Shown: positions 23,681-37,831, numbered from the stretch's first letter. The stretch: DNA of 64,000 nt from Phorcus lineatus (GCA_921293015.1 OV121081.1:59289022-59353021), one strand, 5' to 3'. A program made the numbers and translations. The notes: generated by a model not told the origin, from the sequence alone.

Positions 23681-23760
23681 GGTAACTGGAAGAATTACTG
23701 TCAAATTGTATTACCATGGTATCAGTTTTGTTAATAAAAAAGGAGCTGTACTGAAGGAGA
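23681..23760 (+). other. Exon-like repeat unit 2
   Basis: Begins directly after ATATTTTAG, another acceptor-like site, and encodes VTGRITVKLYYHGISF followed by VNKKGAVLKE, with a stop shortly after. Compared with unit 1, about 13 base differences fall four, one and eight on codon positions 1, 2 and 3, and the only length difference is one whole codon. This is the pattern expected of once-coding sequence. Confidence 0.5.
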
Positions 23761-23889
23761 TAAATTAGTAAATCAAAGATTGACCGATCCTCAGCTGATT
23801 TCATTTGTCGACGTCCGGCCGAAGAAGAACCAATGAGCAAAACTTCGTCAGCCCGATGAAGTTAGCAGGCTCTGGGCCACTCAAACTTC

Positions 23890-24110
23890 AATGTTGATGT
23901 AAGGTATAATTTCAACGTTGATTCAACGTCAGATACAGACGTCTGAAAAACGTATTTTTTCAACCTCAATGTTGATAAAAGGTCATCTTCCAACGTTGAG
24001 ACAACGTCAGATTTCAACGTCTGAAAAACTTTCATATACAACCTATTTTCAACCAAGTTTCAACGTTGACGACAAACCAATTTTCAACGTTGAAACAACG
24101 TTGTTGTGCC
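23890..24110 (-). repeat. Right subterminal CAACGTTG modules
   Basis: Longer partner of the left block: repeated CAACGTTG, AACGTCTGAAAAAC and CAACGTCAG words in roughly 35-60 bp modules, ending at the right TIR. Confidence 0.75.
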
Positions 24111-24117
24111 CACTGGG

Positions 24118-27100
24118 TGTATGCCATATGGTGCAAAGCTTAACCAGAGCTTGCTGATGACAGTTCATACACGGTTGATATCGATGCGACGCAAGTATGA
24201 TACCGAATACAACTGTCATAATGTATTTCACCATCATGTTCAATATACCTTGGTCTGTGCGACAATAACAACTGTAACAGTAGTCGATTATATGTGTATC
24301 ATAAACGCTGTCATTTGTGTCATAATCATCTTTCATATACATTTGTTGCTTAAGTGGTCTTCATACAAGTTCATTTGAGGTTTTCTGACCAAGACAGTTT
24401 CAATTCATGAAAAAATGTTTAAATTCATGTTTAAACCGTACAATACATTATGTTTGTAGTTTTACGTCTTCATGTTGAGATGAATTTCGCCGAACAAAGA
24501 AATAATCTAAGTGGTTTACTACACTATTTTTCAAAGTGACAGGATCAAAGTCCTCTTTTTCAGTTCAATTTAGCTTGCTCAATTTAGCTCTAACTTAATT
24601 CCTCTTTTTGCATCCTCTTTATTAATGTTGAAAGAAAGGTATAAGGCTTGAAATTTTAGGCTTTGAAAATCGAGGTCGATGTACATTTGAATCAAATAAT
24701 GACCAGCCAATTCCTACACGTACTTGCATTAAATTCTTTAATACATTGCAAGTGAAATGTTTAAATGATAATGTTAATGTTAAATGTTAATGAGCTATAA
24801 TTGTGAACGGGGAAGTGCAATAATTAGTTTACTAGATACAATGACTCTACTGGGATAATGAATTTTTTCTAGTAAGTGTACAACTGTTTGAGTACAAGAA
24901 TTGATTCACTTCGTGTAAAGAACCATTTATAGAAATGCCACAGAGTATGTTGAGAATGAGTATATTGCATTAAAAGATGAAATTAAAATTGGTCACTGAT
25001 TTAGTGACAGTTTAGTTTGTGTTTTATAAAATCCTTGAATTAATCTTGAAAAGTATTTTCAAATGCATTTTCAAATATCCTAAAACGTTGATTGGTTGAT
25101 AACATGAACAAGTGATTCTAATGTCAAAGTTAAATAATGCTTTAAAAATCGATTCAATTTCTTAACAATCCAGGTACCCAGGGAACCTTAACCCCAATGA
25201 TGTTGAAGAAATGAGTATTATATATAAGTATTTGAAATGCAAAATTTATATGTTTTTGGATAGAGAAAAAAAGGATCGATTATATTTGTGTATATATTTA
25301 CGACGGATATAGATAACAGCTACAAGAGGTATCAATTTGGCAGCTCTAAACTTTCAAAAATTCTTATGATGCGCGACCGTCCTGATTTTTTCCAATTCTG
25401 TCTTTCCATTTTTATACAGAAACAGTATTGCACTTGCCAGAAATTATTATACCAAACGTACATTCATCAATTCACTCATCATTCAAAAAACTGTATTTAA
25501 ATTTTAAAAAATCACTATTTATGTTCCAGATTAAAAGACAAATTCCAATTGAAATTGCATGTCTTACTTTAAGAGCAAGTGTACAATTACCGTTTTGCGC
25601 AAGGACAGGCATATTGAACTGATAAATGTAAAAACAAAGTAACCACTATGCCCCTGTAAGAGACAAAAATCTCATAAACTTTCATACTGAATACATCCAT
25701 GTTCCTCGAATATCGAAATACAAGATTTGGAACATACCAATGTATAGAGAAAATTTCATAATGATATTTTCAATCAAGTTAGTTATATCTGTACTATACG
25801 AAACCAAAATAGGTTAATTTAGTCCACAAAATGTCTTAGTAATAACGTTAAGGATTCGAGTAATCAAATCTGACGTGGATGTCTTCTGTCTCAGTCTAGT
25901 TAGTCTATTGGGAAACCAGGAATATGCAAGACGGAATTTAATTCTGTTTTATGTCGTTATAGTGGCCATCAGAGAAATTATACCTTTATATGTGCTTGAT
26001 AGTGAGTAGAATGCATGCGTCATCTTCTGTGTATCCTAGTTGATATTCATTTCATAAAAGGATTCAGAGAAGGACCAAAAATGTTATGATAACATATTGC
26101 CTTAATAGTTATTGTTTTCCTAATTTTTATAAATAGTAGAATCGTTAATGGCTGATGACTAATATTTTGAATGTTTTAATTATCAAAATTAAATAATATT
26201 GATAATGTAAAATTTTGCAAAATCGTTTTTCCGCGATCCGGGAAACGTATGTTTGAATGTTTCTGCTAGTTTGAGTAGAAAACGTTTACCAGAAAAGGCT
26301 TTCTAAATTATGTTAACCACCTTTTCTGTGTATGTCATAACGTTTTTTGACTACTCCTTGAATGGAAAATGAAAAATGGACAAACAATATCCCAGAAACG
26401 TCTTGGAAATTAAATAACCAACTGGGTAAATTTCATCTCGTTTAATTAATTAAAGGTGAAAACCCAAAAAGGATGATCTATATGATAGATAAATAGACAT
26501 CAATTTAATAACTTGTATTACATTATCAAGTGAAATGTAATCACGGTTTGTTGATTAAGATTGCTGTCAATTTTTTTCTAATAATCAATAGGGAGGTTAT
26601 GATAAAGCTCTTTCAAAATAGTTTTGATGAATGTTTTCGATTTTTCGCTCACCACACTTATAAGCGAACGTTGGAAAACATTGATATTTCGTTCTAGAAA
26701 ATTAACATTCGAATTTATCTGAACAGGAAAGACCTAGTTTTACATCTTTAGTATCACTAATATGTCCATACCAGAATGTCCCCTGTGGAATGTTAGATGC
26801 AATGCACTCATTGGCAAATAGAATAATGAATCAATTATTATCAATCACTTTGACACCTAGTACCTGTACTTTCCTCACAAGAACAAGATGATAAAAGATG
26901 ACAAAATAGATGCATAAACATCGCATGACACCATACTATCAACCCGTAATATGTTCATCAAATGGTAGTCGTAATGCTTGAATCAATAAACACACAAGAA
27001 GAAGCTTTCAATGTCCCTGTAGTGAAATGACACTAAAGAAATTTAAAAATTCTTTTTAATTCCACTGTTTTCTAATTGACCTTATAAAAGCGGTATTTTC

Positions 27101-30100
27101 TCATTCAGACATGTAACAAATACCGCCAAATACAGCAATCGATACTTTTAATTTGTTAATGTCCTAATAGTCTGAAAAGCTGCAAATTCATTCACAAGCT
27201 ATTCTTTCAAACAAAAAACGATTTGCACTGAATTCCGAAATTGCATAACTCCACATTAGGTACGCTCATAGCAAGTAATGATAATTACGAAAATAACAAT
27301 AACAAAAAGATTGGTGTGAAAACAATAATTATAGTAATAATAAGAAGAAGAAGAAAAAAAAGAAGGGAAACATTTGGAATTTTTGGCATTAGTTCGTTTG
27401 CAAAGACCTGTTTAACAATCTAATGATTTGTACTAGCATTTTGACACTTTTTCTGTCTATGATAATGTCAATTAGAAAATATATTGTCTACGTTTTATAA
27501 ACACCTTTCTGCGCTTGTCTCTGTCTAAATAAGTCCTTAAAGAACCTGTTCCTAAAGATGTGAAGAAAATCAAACAAAAAATCTTAACTTATCTCGACAG
27601 TTAAATTACAAAGAAATTGGCAATTGACTTATTGTAAGCTGAAGTGTCCTTGAAATGTATTTCGTATCTCAAGCATAGCTTTCAGGATATAATTCTTCAA
27701 AATGAGTCAAACATTTATTAAAATATATATAAGACATAAATAATATGACAATTAAATGGGATTTCCGACTGGATTCGACACCATACCGAGAGAGTCACAA
27801 CCAGCACTGACCATACTCACAACTAACCAACTCACCCATTTTGCCTCGAGAGTCTGGGGGTATTAGTGCATCATTTGTCAACCATTTAAATGACATGTAT
27901 CTCCAAAATAATGAAAACGTTCATTCATTTCATGTGTTAAACTATGTTATATATTAAACAATTGATCATTACTATCAGATGAAAAGGAAAGCACAAATCG
28001 GAGTACTAGTGTTATGTAGGTGGTTTCTAGTAGCTTTCAACTTTTCTCTTGCTATTTACATGACATGAAATTATGAGACCCTGTGACCCATAAGATAACG
28101 ACCTCTTTCGAAGACAAGAAAGGGACACGTCCAGAGAGCTTCTTGAGTCATTAAGTGATGAAGTAATGTCGATGTTGTCTGTTAAGGAGATATGAACAAT
28201 TAAATGAATCTATTTATACATGAGTGCACTGAAGTAATACATTTCTATCTATCAAAAGCAAAGCTATCGAAAAGTTTTATTTGTATGTTACGCGATGAAG
28301 TAAAAAAACCACATTATTACCAATATGGTTATTTTCAAGTGGTGACATATTTTCAATATTAGTACATGTGAACATATCACTTTTGCCTAGCAACTTGTGT
28401 TACAGAGCGAGTTACAAAATGTCGTCCTCTGTGAAGTCATAAAACCATTGTTCGTCACGTCACTGAAGCGGACCATCGCAAGCGAAGCAGGCCGCTCTCT
28501 GAATATTTCCACGCGTTTTAGATTGAATAGAATTGGTAATAAAGACATTATTTCACTCGGAGGTGTGTCATATCACTTTTACGAAACTGGTAGCTTTCGC
28601 TAGGTACATACAAAACATCACACTCATTTCGTAAATGTCATATGCTCAAAAATTCTATTAACATGAACAGTGATATTATTAAAGGGTACTATGTCACTGT
28701 GTGCATTCAGCTGATAAAAAGTAAAAAGTATAGGTTAAACTGAAACCGTTATTTACAGAGAAAAATAAACCTAAACTAAGAACCATAAACGATTTTAGCA
28801 ATTTGATAACATATGTTTTTCCCCTCTATTGTGTAATGTTTTTTTATTTGTCACTTAGTCTATTTGATGAAACCGCCCTAAACTATTTCGACAAAAGATT
28901 AATGATTCACAGAAGATGCCTTAGGGAAATCACGATCCGACTGTAAACGTTTTCTTTTGTGCTAAAATCTATTGCCTCACGTTGATTACTCTTTTTGGTA
29001 AAAATATGGTTAGCCCGCTCCTTGCTCTATTTTAAAAGATTAGAATTTAATTATAAAGATTCTAGTTACAGACACGGTGTAAGTACAACTGGATACGAGG
29101 ACATTGTTAATGGATATTTAAAATTTTTTTCTCCTAGTAGCATTCCGCCCGTCATACTTTAGCTCATGCCTAATTTCCTCAGGCAACGCTGACTGCTTCA
29201 CTCACATGCCAATTATTGGAGTGATGACGTTGAAAAGCAATATACAAATATTAATATATCTAAAACAGATATAATAACATCAATCACATGAGTTCATTGC
29301 TGGACAATAACGTCATACTTCTTTACAAAGAGGACCTCCTTTCCTGTTCTTCAGGAGAAATTGAAAATTGGAACAAATGCTTTATTCAGGTTAATGCATT
29401 GACTGAACTATTTGTTATAATACTATTAAAGCCCCCGAAGTTTCGTTATCAAGCAATTATAACGGTCAATAAAGATGTGGCTAATCCATTCATTTCCTAT
29501 TTCTTCATCACACCAACTTTTTCACCAACAGATTTCATGCGTCGTTTTGTTAAAAATGCCCCAAAATTAGCCACATTCATGTGAATTTTATTGAATTTAT
29601 TCAATTTGATTTATTTGATATTCAAAGCATTTTTTCAACTGCAAAATGAAGAAAAAATTCATAAATTTTGATAAATTTTAAACAATGACTGATTGACTGA
29701 GCAATTATCCATGATAAACATGCATTGGTTTTAAAAGCAAAGAATGCCTTTAAATATAAGCAATAATGCATTAGTGTTAAGAAACTCTAATGTGCAACTT
29801 TAAGAACATTGAATAAAGCTTAAAGATACTTCGTCAGATATGCACTCTTATCGTACAAAGTATCTTATTCTAAATTTTAAGTATACCATCCTCTAAAACT
29901 AATCTTGATGAAAACTTGAAAATGGAACGAAATGGACCGAACCCACAATCAGTTACGTCACCGTTATTTGTGTACTTGGATTCCCCCTACTTCCTTCCAC
30001 TGTATCCGATGGAGGCGTTCGGTATCGCAATGGACGTTTTTGTCAGTCTAGGAAAAGAAAAGAAACTCGAATCGTGATCGAGTAGGCAAAGTTCAGATAT

Positions 30101-32279
30101 GCTTAGGAGACACAATCGGGAATAAAAGCAGTCCTTTAATCGGTTATTGTTGGTAAATCTCCGAAAGTTTCGTTTTATCCTTTTTACTTTAGAAAAGAAT
30201 TACCATCCTTACGAGATCATTCACGTCTATGTTGTCAATTGCACAGTTACTATGGCAGATCACAAATGTAGAAGCCGCAAAACAAACGTGTTTTTGTATG
30301 ACAATGAGAAGGTCTATTGTCAGATGGAGGTGTTTAAATGAATAAAATAATAAATATATATGAATAAATAACTCTCTTTTGAGATGTGTTAGAAAAAATA
30401 ACATTTGAATTAATGTGTTTAACGTCTCTTACAAAGAAAGAAAACAAAATCTTTATGTATGAATGAATGGTGATGGCACAATTGAATATATATTAGTATG
30501 ACTTTACAGGATGGATTTTGACACGATAAATAATAAGACACAGAATTTCGTCGCCCAAGGTGCATGTTCTGTTTATACAATTATCTTTTTACGCTTTCAT
30601 TTGTGTTGGATTTCTTCATTATTCCACTACCATGAAACCTGTAAAACATTTGAAACGCTTTGAGCATACCCATGTCAGTCAGAGGAAATTGTCAATCGTT
30701 TTTCAGCGTTTGAGCGGAAGTAATTTAAATGGTTAAACTGTTTTTCACAAGATTGTTTTTGTGTTGACTATTTTGAGAGTCTTTTGCCATAGGAATACAT
30801 GTATTAATGAGTATGCTTCCCATTCAGTGAAACAATGAGTTTACGGTTACGGCCCATGATTATACATGTAGGTTTGACTCAGCTTCCAAATTTTTTGCAG
30901 CGGAGATATCTTCAATGTTCTTGAATACGTCAAGCTATTCTCATTGAACGGGCAAATGTAGTGACATGAGCACACACAACTGTCATTCAGCAATATTTAC
31001 CCCGATTCATATAATCAAAGCCTTTTTAAAAATGCTCTGATACGGGTTTCATTTTCTAAACATTGATCGCTAAATATCTAAACCCAAGGTAAGCTTTCGC
31101 TATTTCATATGGCGTTATAGGAATGGAGACGTTTTCTAAATCATTTTGCACATCTAAACGCACCCTTCGTAGATAAACATAAGAACATGTAACCATTAAA
31201 ACCTGTGCAAGCGATAAGAAATACATTTCATGTCTATATATATAATAAATGTTTATTTCTCCTATATAATGTACAAGATTTAGAACATACCAATATGTAA
31301 AAAGGATATTTCCATTCAAATTAGTTGCTTGCTATACGAAACGAAACTGACATCCTTCTCCAAATGTACGAGTAATAACATTAAGGATGCGAATAATCAA
31401 ATCTGACGTGAAGATCCTCTGTTTCAGTCTAGCCAGTCTATTGGGAAACCAACGCAAGTCGTAATTCAATAGTGTTTTAAGTCATTAATATGGCCATCTG
31501 AGGACTAATTATAGCTACATGTACTTCACAATCAAAATGTGTCATCTCCATGGGTATCGTAGTTGTTATCGATATCTTAAAAGGAATCTTTCAAATCTTA
31601 TGATAATATATTTGCGGAAAAGGGTTTGTCTCTTTCATTATCATGTAAATGTTAAATTGTAAATGCGTGATGTGATGGAGCGTTTTAAATGATACATTGT
31701 CATTTGCAAATCATGCTGTCAGGTTTGTGTGAAATGTTTCCTTCTTCGATTGATATAAAATGTAATAACTATCAATATTTTGGTCAATTATATGATGTCT
31801 AAATTAGCAGAGATCTTTCAGATAAGATTTGTTACATTACAAGTGAAAGAATGAGTGATTGGACAGGGTTTCAGAATAATAAAGGAAATTGTTACAACGT
31901 ATAACTGATATAAACTTAATTAGAGAAGTATATCTAAACACCGTCACTAAGGATATGCAAAAGCTTTATGAATTTTGTGTGGAGTCGAATGGATAACAGA
32001 GCCTTTACCTTGTTAATCACAACGTGGTTTCTCCATGATGAATGATGCACAAGACGTATCCCAGACATGTTTTGAAACACTAAATAAGGAAATGGAAATA
32101 TCCAATCATTTCAGTATCACCAAATCAATAATGACTCGTGAAATATACAAGTTTATTAGTGCATATTAGGAAAGGTTTTATATATCTTTCAATGTCTTTA
32201 TTGTAAGGAATGTTCCATTTGATACTCAAACAGGCGTAAAATATTAAAATTAGCATCTACAGCCCCCAATATGCACTAT
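24118..32279. other. Duplicated non-coding region, centre
   Basis: No gene recognised. 24520-24630 resembles 45800-45900 (TGACAGGATCAAAG, TTGCTCAATTTAGCT). 25690-26000 resembles 31255-31500 (AATCAAATCTGACGTG, GTCTATTGGGAAACCA). 26930-27130 resembles 33010-33230. 28700-29170 resembles 35010-35560 and 41270-41760 (TTGCCTCA, CACATTCCGCC). Open frames such as 28397-28603, 29288-29584 and 30147-30341 have no recognisable domain and no counterparts in the other copies. Confidence 0.6.
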
Positions 32280-32844
32280 GTTTATATTGTTTCCATGGAA
32301 ACCAAGTAAAAGGAAAAATTGAGAATAACCAAAGTAGCAAAAGGCACCACCCAAGCACTCGATCTAACCACATACATGTACCAGGTTAAGTAAAATAACA
32401 CTTATAGATTTGTAGATTTAGTTAATCAAAGTAAATTTAGTAACCAAAGAAGCAAAAAGCATCGTTCCATCACTAGATCTAACCACATACCAAGTTTCCT
32501 AAAAAAATATTGAACAGTTTTTGAGATATGTCCCGGAAACGGAGCCTACCCCCCATTCGAATTGTTTCCATGGAAACAAGAAAAATATCAAAAATTCAGA
32601 ATAACCAAAATAGAAATAGGCACTACTCCACCACTTGACAAACTAATTTTTGTAAACAAATATTGATCAGTTTTTAAGATATGGCCCGGAAACGTAACTA
32701 ACCCCCCATTTGCACTAAGTTCAAATTGTTTCCATGGAAACCAGGAAAAAAATATATTCAGAATAATCAACTACGGAACCACGGAACCACGGACAGGACT
32801 GAAAACATTATGTCTCCCGCAAAGCTTTTTGCGGGGGACATAAT
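32280..32844 (+). repeat. Repeat with TTTCCATGGAAAC units and terminal hairpin
   Basis: The word GTTTCCATGGAAAC occurs at 32289, 32564 and 32728. Between them recur AGAATAACCAAA, GGCACCAC, GATCTAACCACATACC, TTTTTGAGATATG, CCCGGAAACG and CCCCCCATT in the same order, so this is a tandem repeat of roughly 165-275 bp units. It ends in GGAACCACGGA and a GC-rich hairpin. I recall similar units in several mollusc genomes but cannot name the family. There is no coding capacity. Confidence 0.75.
32807..32844. repeat. GC-rich hairpin, 17 bp arms
   Basis: ATTATGTCTCCCGCAAA is followed by a short spacer and its inverted copy TTTGCGGGGGACATAAT, with one wobble position. It marks the right end of the CATGG repeat and may be a structural terminus of that element. 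Confidence 0.85.
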
Positions 32845-34079
32845 GGAACGAATTCATTCCTTTAACCCAATAGTAAAACATCAAAACATGTTCATCATGT
32901 GATGTACTGGCGCTCAATAATATCAAGAATAAGGTACCTGATTGCTCCCAGAGCAGAAATGTAAATGAGTTTCTATGCTCGCAAATGTATTGATATACCA
33001 ACAAGTAATCATATGAATGCTTGATAACTTTCGTAAGATCTCCATTAAATGGTATTCAAAAGTTATTAATCAATAAAGTCTCCAGATATGAAGCTTTCAT
33101 AGTCCTTGAATGAAACAAACCTTATGAAATCTAAGAATTTACTACTTTTCAATTCTATTCCTTTCATTATACCTTATTAAAGAACCATTTTTTTCATATA
33201 TGTAAGAAATAGCGACTAATACATATGAATTAGATTGCTATGCGAACGTATCGAATTAGTCACAGCAAATTAAAATTAATTTGTCAGTGACAAAATGGAA
33301 GTCACTGGTCTGGAAAGGAGGCAAATGTATAAGCTGTTGTTCCCATCATGAGCGATTTGCACTTACATTTGAAGTTCAGTATAATATGCTTGAAAACGGT
33401 ACAAGGAACTTTACCGAAACGTAGCAAATCTGTTAATGAAGAATTTGAATATCCATAAAATCGGGTACTTAAAAACTATGTTCATTCCAACTTATTTGTT
33501 TTCTATGTAAAAGTATTAGATTTATGAATAAATGTCTTTTTTAGTTATTATTATCATCATTAAAACTATTTTGCAATTGGAAGGACCGTGCCAGACATAC
33601 CTGTAGAAGAAACTTGTCTACACAATTATTTATGAGAGGCTTTCGTTTGTTCTCTGACGCATGACATTATTAAGTGAATCAATAATGAAATCAATAACTT
33701 TATACAAAGTTAGTTGTGCGTTGCAAGAATTTGGTACCTCGAATTTGAACTTTAGATGAAGTCAATGGCATAAATGTCTAAACCCATAGAAAATACGAAA
33801 GGGTTATTTCCATCTCGATTTGGATATTTATGTAGTGAATGTAAAGGCACACACCGTTTCAAATATTTTAACTAAAAATCTCATATTTGTTAAGGAGATA
33901 TATCAATTATAGCCTGGCATAGTTAGTGTTGCAATAATTATTGTATCCAAACTAGAAACAAGAAAACATGAACCTTTTAGATAAAAAAATGTGCCAATCC
34001 AGCAAAAATTGTCCAATTGATACTTATTGTGTTACAGACATAAAACTAGCTAAAACTTTCGTCTTGAATGTTATGAATG
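32845..34079. other. Non-coding AT-rich DNA
   Basis: No gene seen. The part near 33010-33230 resembles 26930-27130 and continues the duplicated block interrupted by the CATGG repeat. Confidence 0.4.
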
Positions 34080-37000
34080 TAGACTGAATATATGAGATAA
34101 GATGAGTGATTGATCTGGATGCTGTCCCTATTTGCAATGTATTCGCAATTTCTGCTGCAACATTAAGTGACATTTACATATGAATTTTACCACATAATGG
34201 TTTACGATTGATTCAATATTGATAATCCATTAAGTAAAGTAGCCATTATATTCTTATGCAATTCATATTTAATACTTAATCCCGGATTTCTGGCATGAAT
34301 AAATGTCAGCAACATGACTTGAAACATTGACATATAAATCATAGCTCAACTTACACTATGCTGTCTCTATAAACTTCTAAACATGAAGCATCAATGACAT
34401 TTCGATTCAGAAACCCATTTAAATCTCTTCATTCAGAAGTGGTTATTTCTAATCAAGTACCATTCCTAATTTACTGAATCAATTAAGAATGCAAACAGCC
34501 TTAGTTGATGATATATTTTGCCCCATTGTATGCTCACATAAGTAGATTCTAAAATTATCGATGGCTCGAATATTAAAAGACTGATCTTTGAATTGTGACA
34601 CGGTTAAACAAATATCTTTCTTTTTTTGAAAGATTGAATAAACTAGAAACATTCTTAATAATTCACGTGTTTATTTGCAACCTATTGCAGTGATAAACAA
34701 ACTGTATGATTATTATCATGAGCGATTTTATTAAATTTACACATAATTGCATTTACGTAACATCACTTTATTTACTAACATAAGGTATCCCCTTATGTCC
34801 TTATACCATAAAATCAATGCTTCGAGGGTAGGAATAAATGAACATTGCCAACGTGCAGACCTTACTCCTACGGACTCAAGCCAATTGCTTTATTTCTAGT
34901 CCTTAGAGAGTGGCAACCCTTTCTGACAGTTTCATCGGTATATTATGAGAACGATGGAGTCAATAAACCAGATTGCAGAAATATTTTAATATTACAAATG
35001 GGTAAGAGGTCCCTTAGTACATTCAGCTGACAATAACTTCGCTTTTGGATTTAGTTGTTAACGGTAAAATTATCATTTAGTCACGACATTTAAAGTTTCA
35101 TTGACATTATCATTTATAAAATAATTACCTCGAAAATCAAAATAAATACTTATATGCAACAAGATGAAATAAGTTTTTTTTCTATTGGCATTGTTATGTT
35201 CATTTTGGGTATATGACTTTGCGTTCCCAAATCAATGAGTCAGATATTTTATCATTCCCCAAGATGAAGCCCTACCTTAAACTACTTTTAATCAAGGATT
35301 CCATGCAAAGTCCAAGGGGAAATCAAGTCCGTCATCATATTATGTTTTTCGCTTGTGCTCAAAGATATTGCCTCACATTGATAACACTTTTTGGTATATT
35401 GTTAAAGCTTTGAATATAGCAATTAAGATTATGGTGAAAAACATGTTACTTATACAATTGGATACAATGCCCTTGAGAACTTTTCAAAATCTGATATCAC
35501 TGTATGTAGAACACTTTATCTTAACATAATTTTCACATTCCGCCTCTCCTGCTGAAGCTAATTACTGAATGTTGTTCAGTTTAGACATCGGTGCCTTTTT
35601 GCAACTCTTATTGGCAGACATAAGGGTTTGCGTTGATGAACATTATTAGAATGTTTAACTATTAGAAATAGCTTTTAAGACAACTGACAATACTTCTACT
35701 GATTCCATTATGGACAAAAATAGTGTTATTCATTATGGAGTATACATGCGTTTTTTTATATTTAAAGATTTATTATTCATATCCGATATCTATACAGCGC
35801 ATATAGTCACCTTCAGTACATGCTCAAACATTATAATTGATTTTAAGCTGTTATGTTTTTCGCCAGAAAAACACCATCAACACTACTCTTTTACCAGGTA
35901 CCCATTTCCTGCTGGGTGAACAGAACACAGTTTGAATTCTCTTACCAATGTTGAAACCAAAAGTCTTTCAACTCGCGTCGCAGTGTGGGACAGGAATAAC
36001 CTTCCAAACTGTCAGGTTATCTGGCAATAATGCGGTTAAGCAACCAATCTTGCAACCGATGTTCCTAAACTTGCACCGGATAATGTGCAAACACGGTATG
36101 GTACTTACAATTAAGGATCTTTAATCGTCACTACCTCTCAAGGTTAATATTAGGTTGTCGAATTTCAGAGCTCGTGAGTGTCTATCATTTAGATTTAGTT
36201 CATCAAATTAAACTTCCTATTTTGTCTTAGTATACTGCATGGAGACTGGAAAATGAAACATGCATGTTTGTCACACAATGTCTTAGCTAAGACATCAGAC
36301 TCCCCAGAAACAAACTTGAAAGCTCATTCGATCAGACGAGCGTAATTTAATTGGCACCTGCATTTATTTTCTGATAAAGCAGTAAACCAGTTATCTGATA
36401 GATTCTAGGTCGGAGTCCGTGGTAGTTCGGTGGTTTCTCCGAAATTAAATTGCAGTGTGGACAAACATTCCATTTCCGAATTTCATTCTCCTAATGGTGT
36501 GGATGGCCAGGATAGTGATCAATATGTAAACTGGGTTTGAGGAGAAGCAGTTATTGTCTTGTTACGAACGTCTGGTACAACAAGCCATTCATTTCTTTCT
36601 GTAAATGTAAAGTAATTCTTACTTTCCCTCTATACATCATTGTGTAGATCGACAAGGTGTTGTCAGAGCTAGAACAGGCATGATACTTTCTTATAAGAAT
36701 AAAATAAATATTGTGTCAACAACATCCTTTAAATGCCTTTCTGTGAACATCTATATATCCTTTTGCTGTACAGTTCTTGCCAAACCTGAATGATAAATCG
36801 AATCTCTTTATATTTGGACTTTGGTTCATTCAAGTTTGATTGTGTTCATTCAAGTCACAGTTTCAAGCTTATTCCTCAAGACTACATTCATTTACTTATA
36901 CAACATATACATAAAAAGGTAGAATAACTTGATTAAAAGCTGATACACTTATTCAACAAAAAAGACAGATGTGTTTCAAAATACCATGTGTGAGGGTTCC

Positions 37001-37260
37001 ATTAAGATCGACAATGGCCAGCTAATCTGATACTGACATCTCACTATCTTTTTTATTTAAAAAGAAATTCGCTGAGCTTCGCATTTGCTGATACATAAAA
37101 GAACCCATTTAGACAATTTATGAGTGTATATTGATAGCGAACAAGATAGAAAATTAAATAATGCTTCTTTATTATTTACATTAGAGGTTTCCTCTCTCTA
37201 GCTATAAAGATATCTAATTAACATGTTTGTTACCAAGACTCAGTTTAAACAGATGAGATT
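34080..37260. repeat. Large duplicated unit, copy B'
   Basis: Most of this segment aligns by eye with 40440-43640 in the same orientation and order. Examples are GAATGTAGACTGAAT, CATTAAGTAAAGTA, TGTGTCAAGCC-type words near 34870/41140, CACATTCCGCC, TTTCAGAGCTCG, TGGTTTCTCCGAAATT, GTTCCATTAAGATCGACA and GATACTGACATCTCACT. The offset stays near 6.2-6.5 kb, so this is a tandem duplication with many small indels. Parts recur as third copies at 28700-29170 and 18600-19070. No exon could be shown to be conserved between copies. Confidence 0.8.
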
Positions 37261-37786
37261 AGATGTTTTAGCCTACTTTTTGTACATTGAAAGTTCAGCC
37301 TCTTTCAGTGCCGACTTCTTTAGATGACTGATTAATTATAATTATAATATAATGATCAAGGACATAGTTTCCTCTTATTTTATGAACTCTATTACATGAA
37401 CTTCTATTCTAGAAGTTGTTGTGGCAATGACGTACAAGAATTGCCAAGAGACTACGAAAATCTGGATTGTTTAATCTCAACTAAAGACAAACATTTTATA
37501 TTAGGTTTGACAGCTGAAACGGAACATCTATCATGTTGTTTCAGCGGAATATATGAAGCTACTTTACACAAAAAGTCAGTAACGCCATATCGTTATTCAT
37601 AATGTCGTCAATTGTTCAAAAGATTTTCGTTTTATTAGGTAAGTAACTTAAATAACTTATTCAGGATAAGGGGATTTCATTCTAACTTTTGATATTTTTA
37701 TAAGGAGGCTGAAGTGTTACATTTGATTGCAAACCATTTTTCTATCTCATTTTTCTCTCACACCGAGTCCGTTGTTTGTTATCCTT

Positions 37787-37831
<45 letters not shown>

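Larger units (their letters stand above)
22216..24117. mobile_element. 1.9 kb element with CAACGTTG-rich ends
   Basis: The left end begins CCCAGCAGGCACACAACG. The right end, on the minus strand, begins CCCAGTGGGCACAACAACG, giving a TIR of about 21 bp with a small indel. Inside each end lies a block (22225-22345 and 23890-24110) of short modules built on the palindrome CAACGTTG; the two blocks resemble each other in inverted orientation. The centre has exon-like pieces with splice-site-like borders (see separate entries) but no recognisable transposase. No target-site duplication is clear. It is a DNA transposon of unassigned superfamily, degraded or non-autonomous. Confidence 0.75.

Noticed and set aside
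29288-29584. 98-codon frame
   Set aside because: No motif, not kept in the duplicated partners, and ends in AT-rich sequence.
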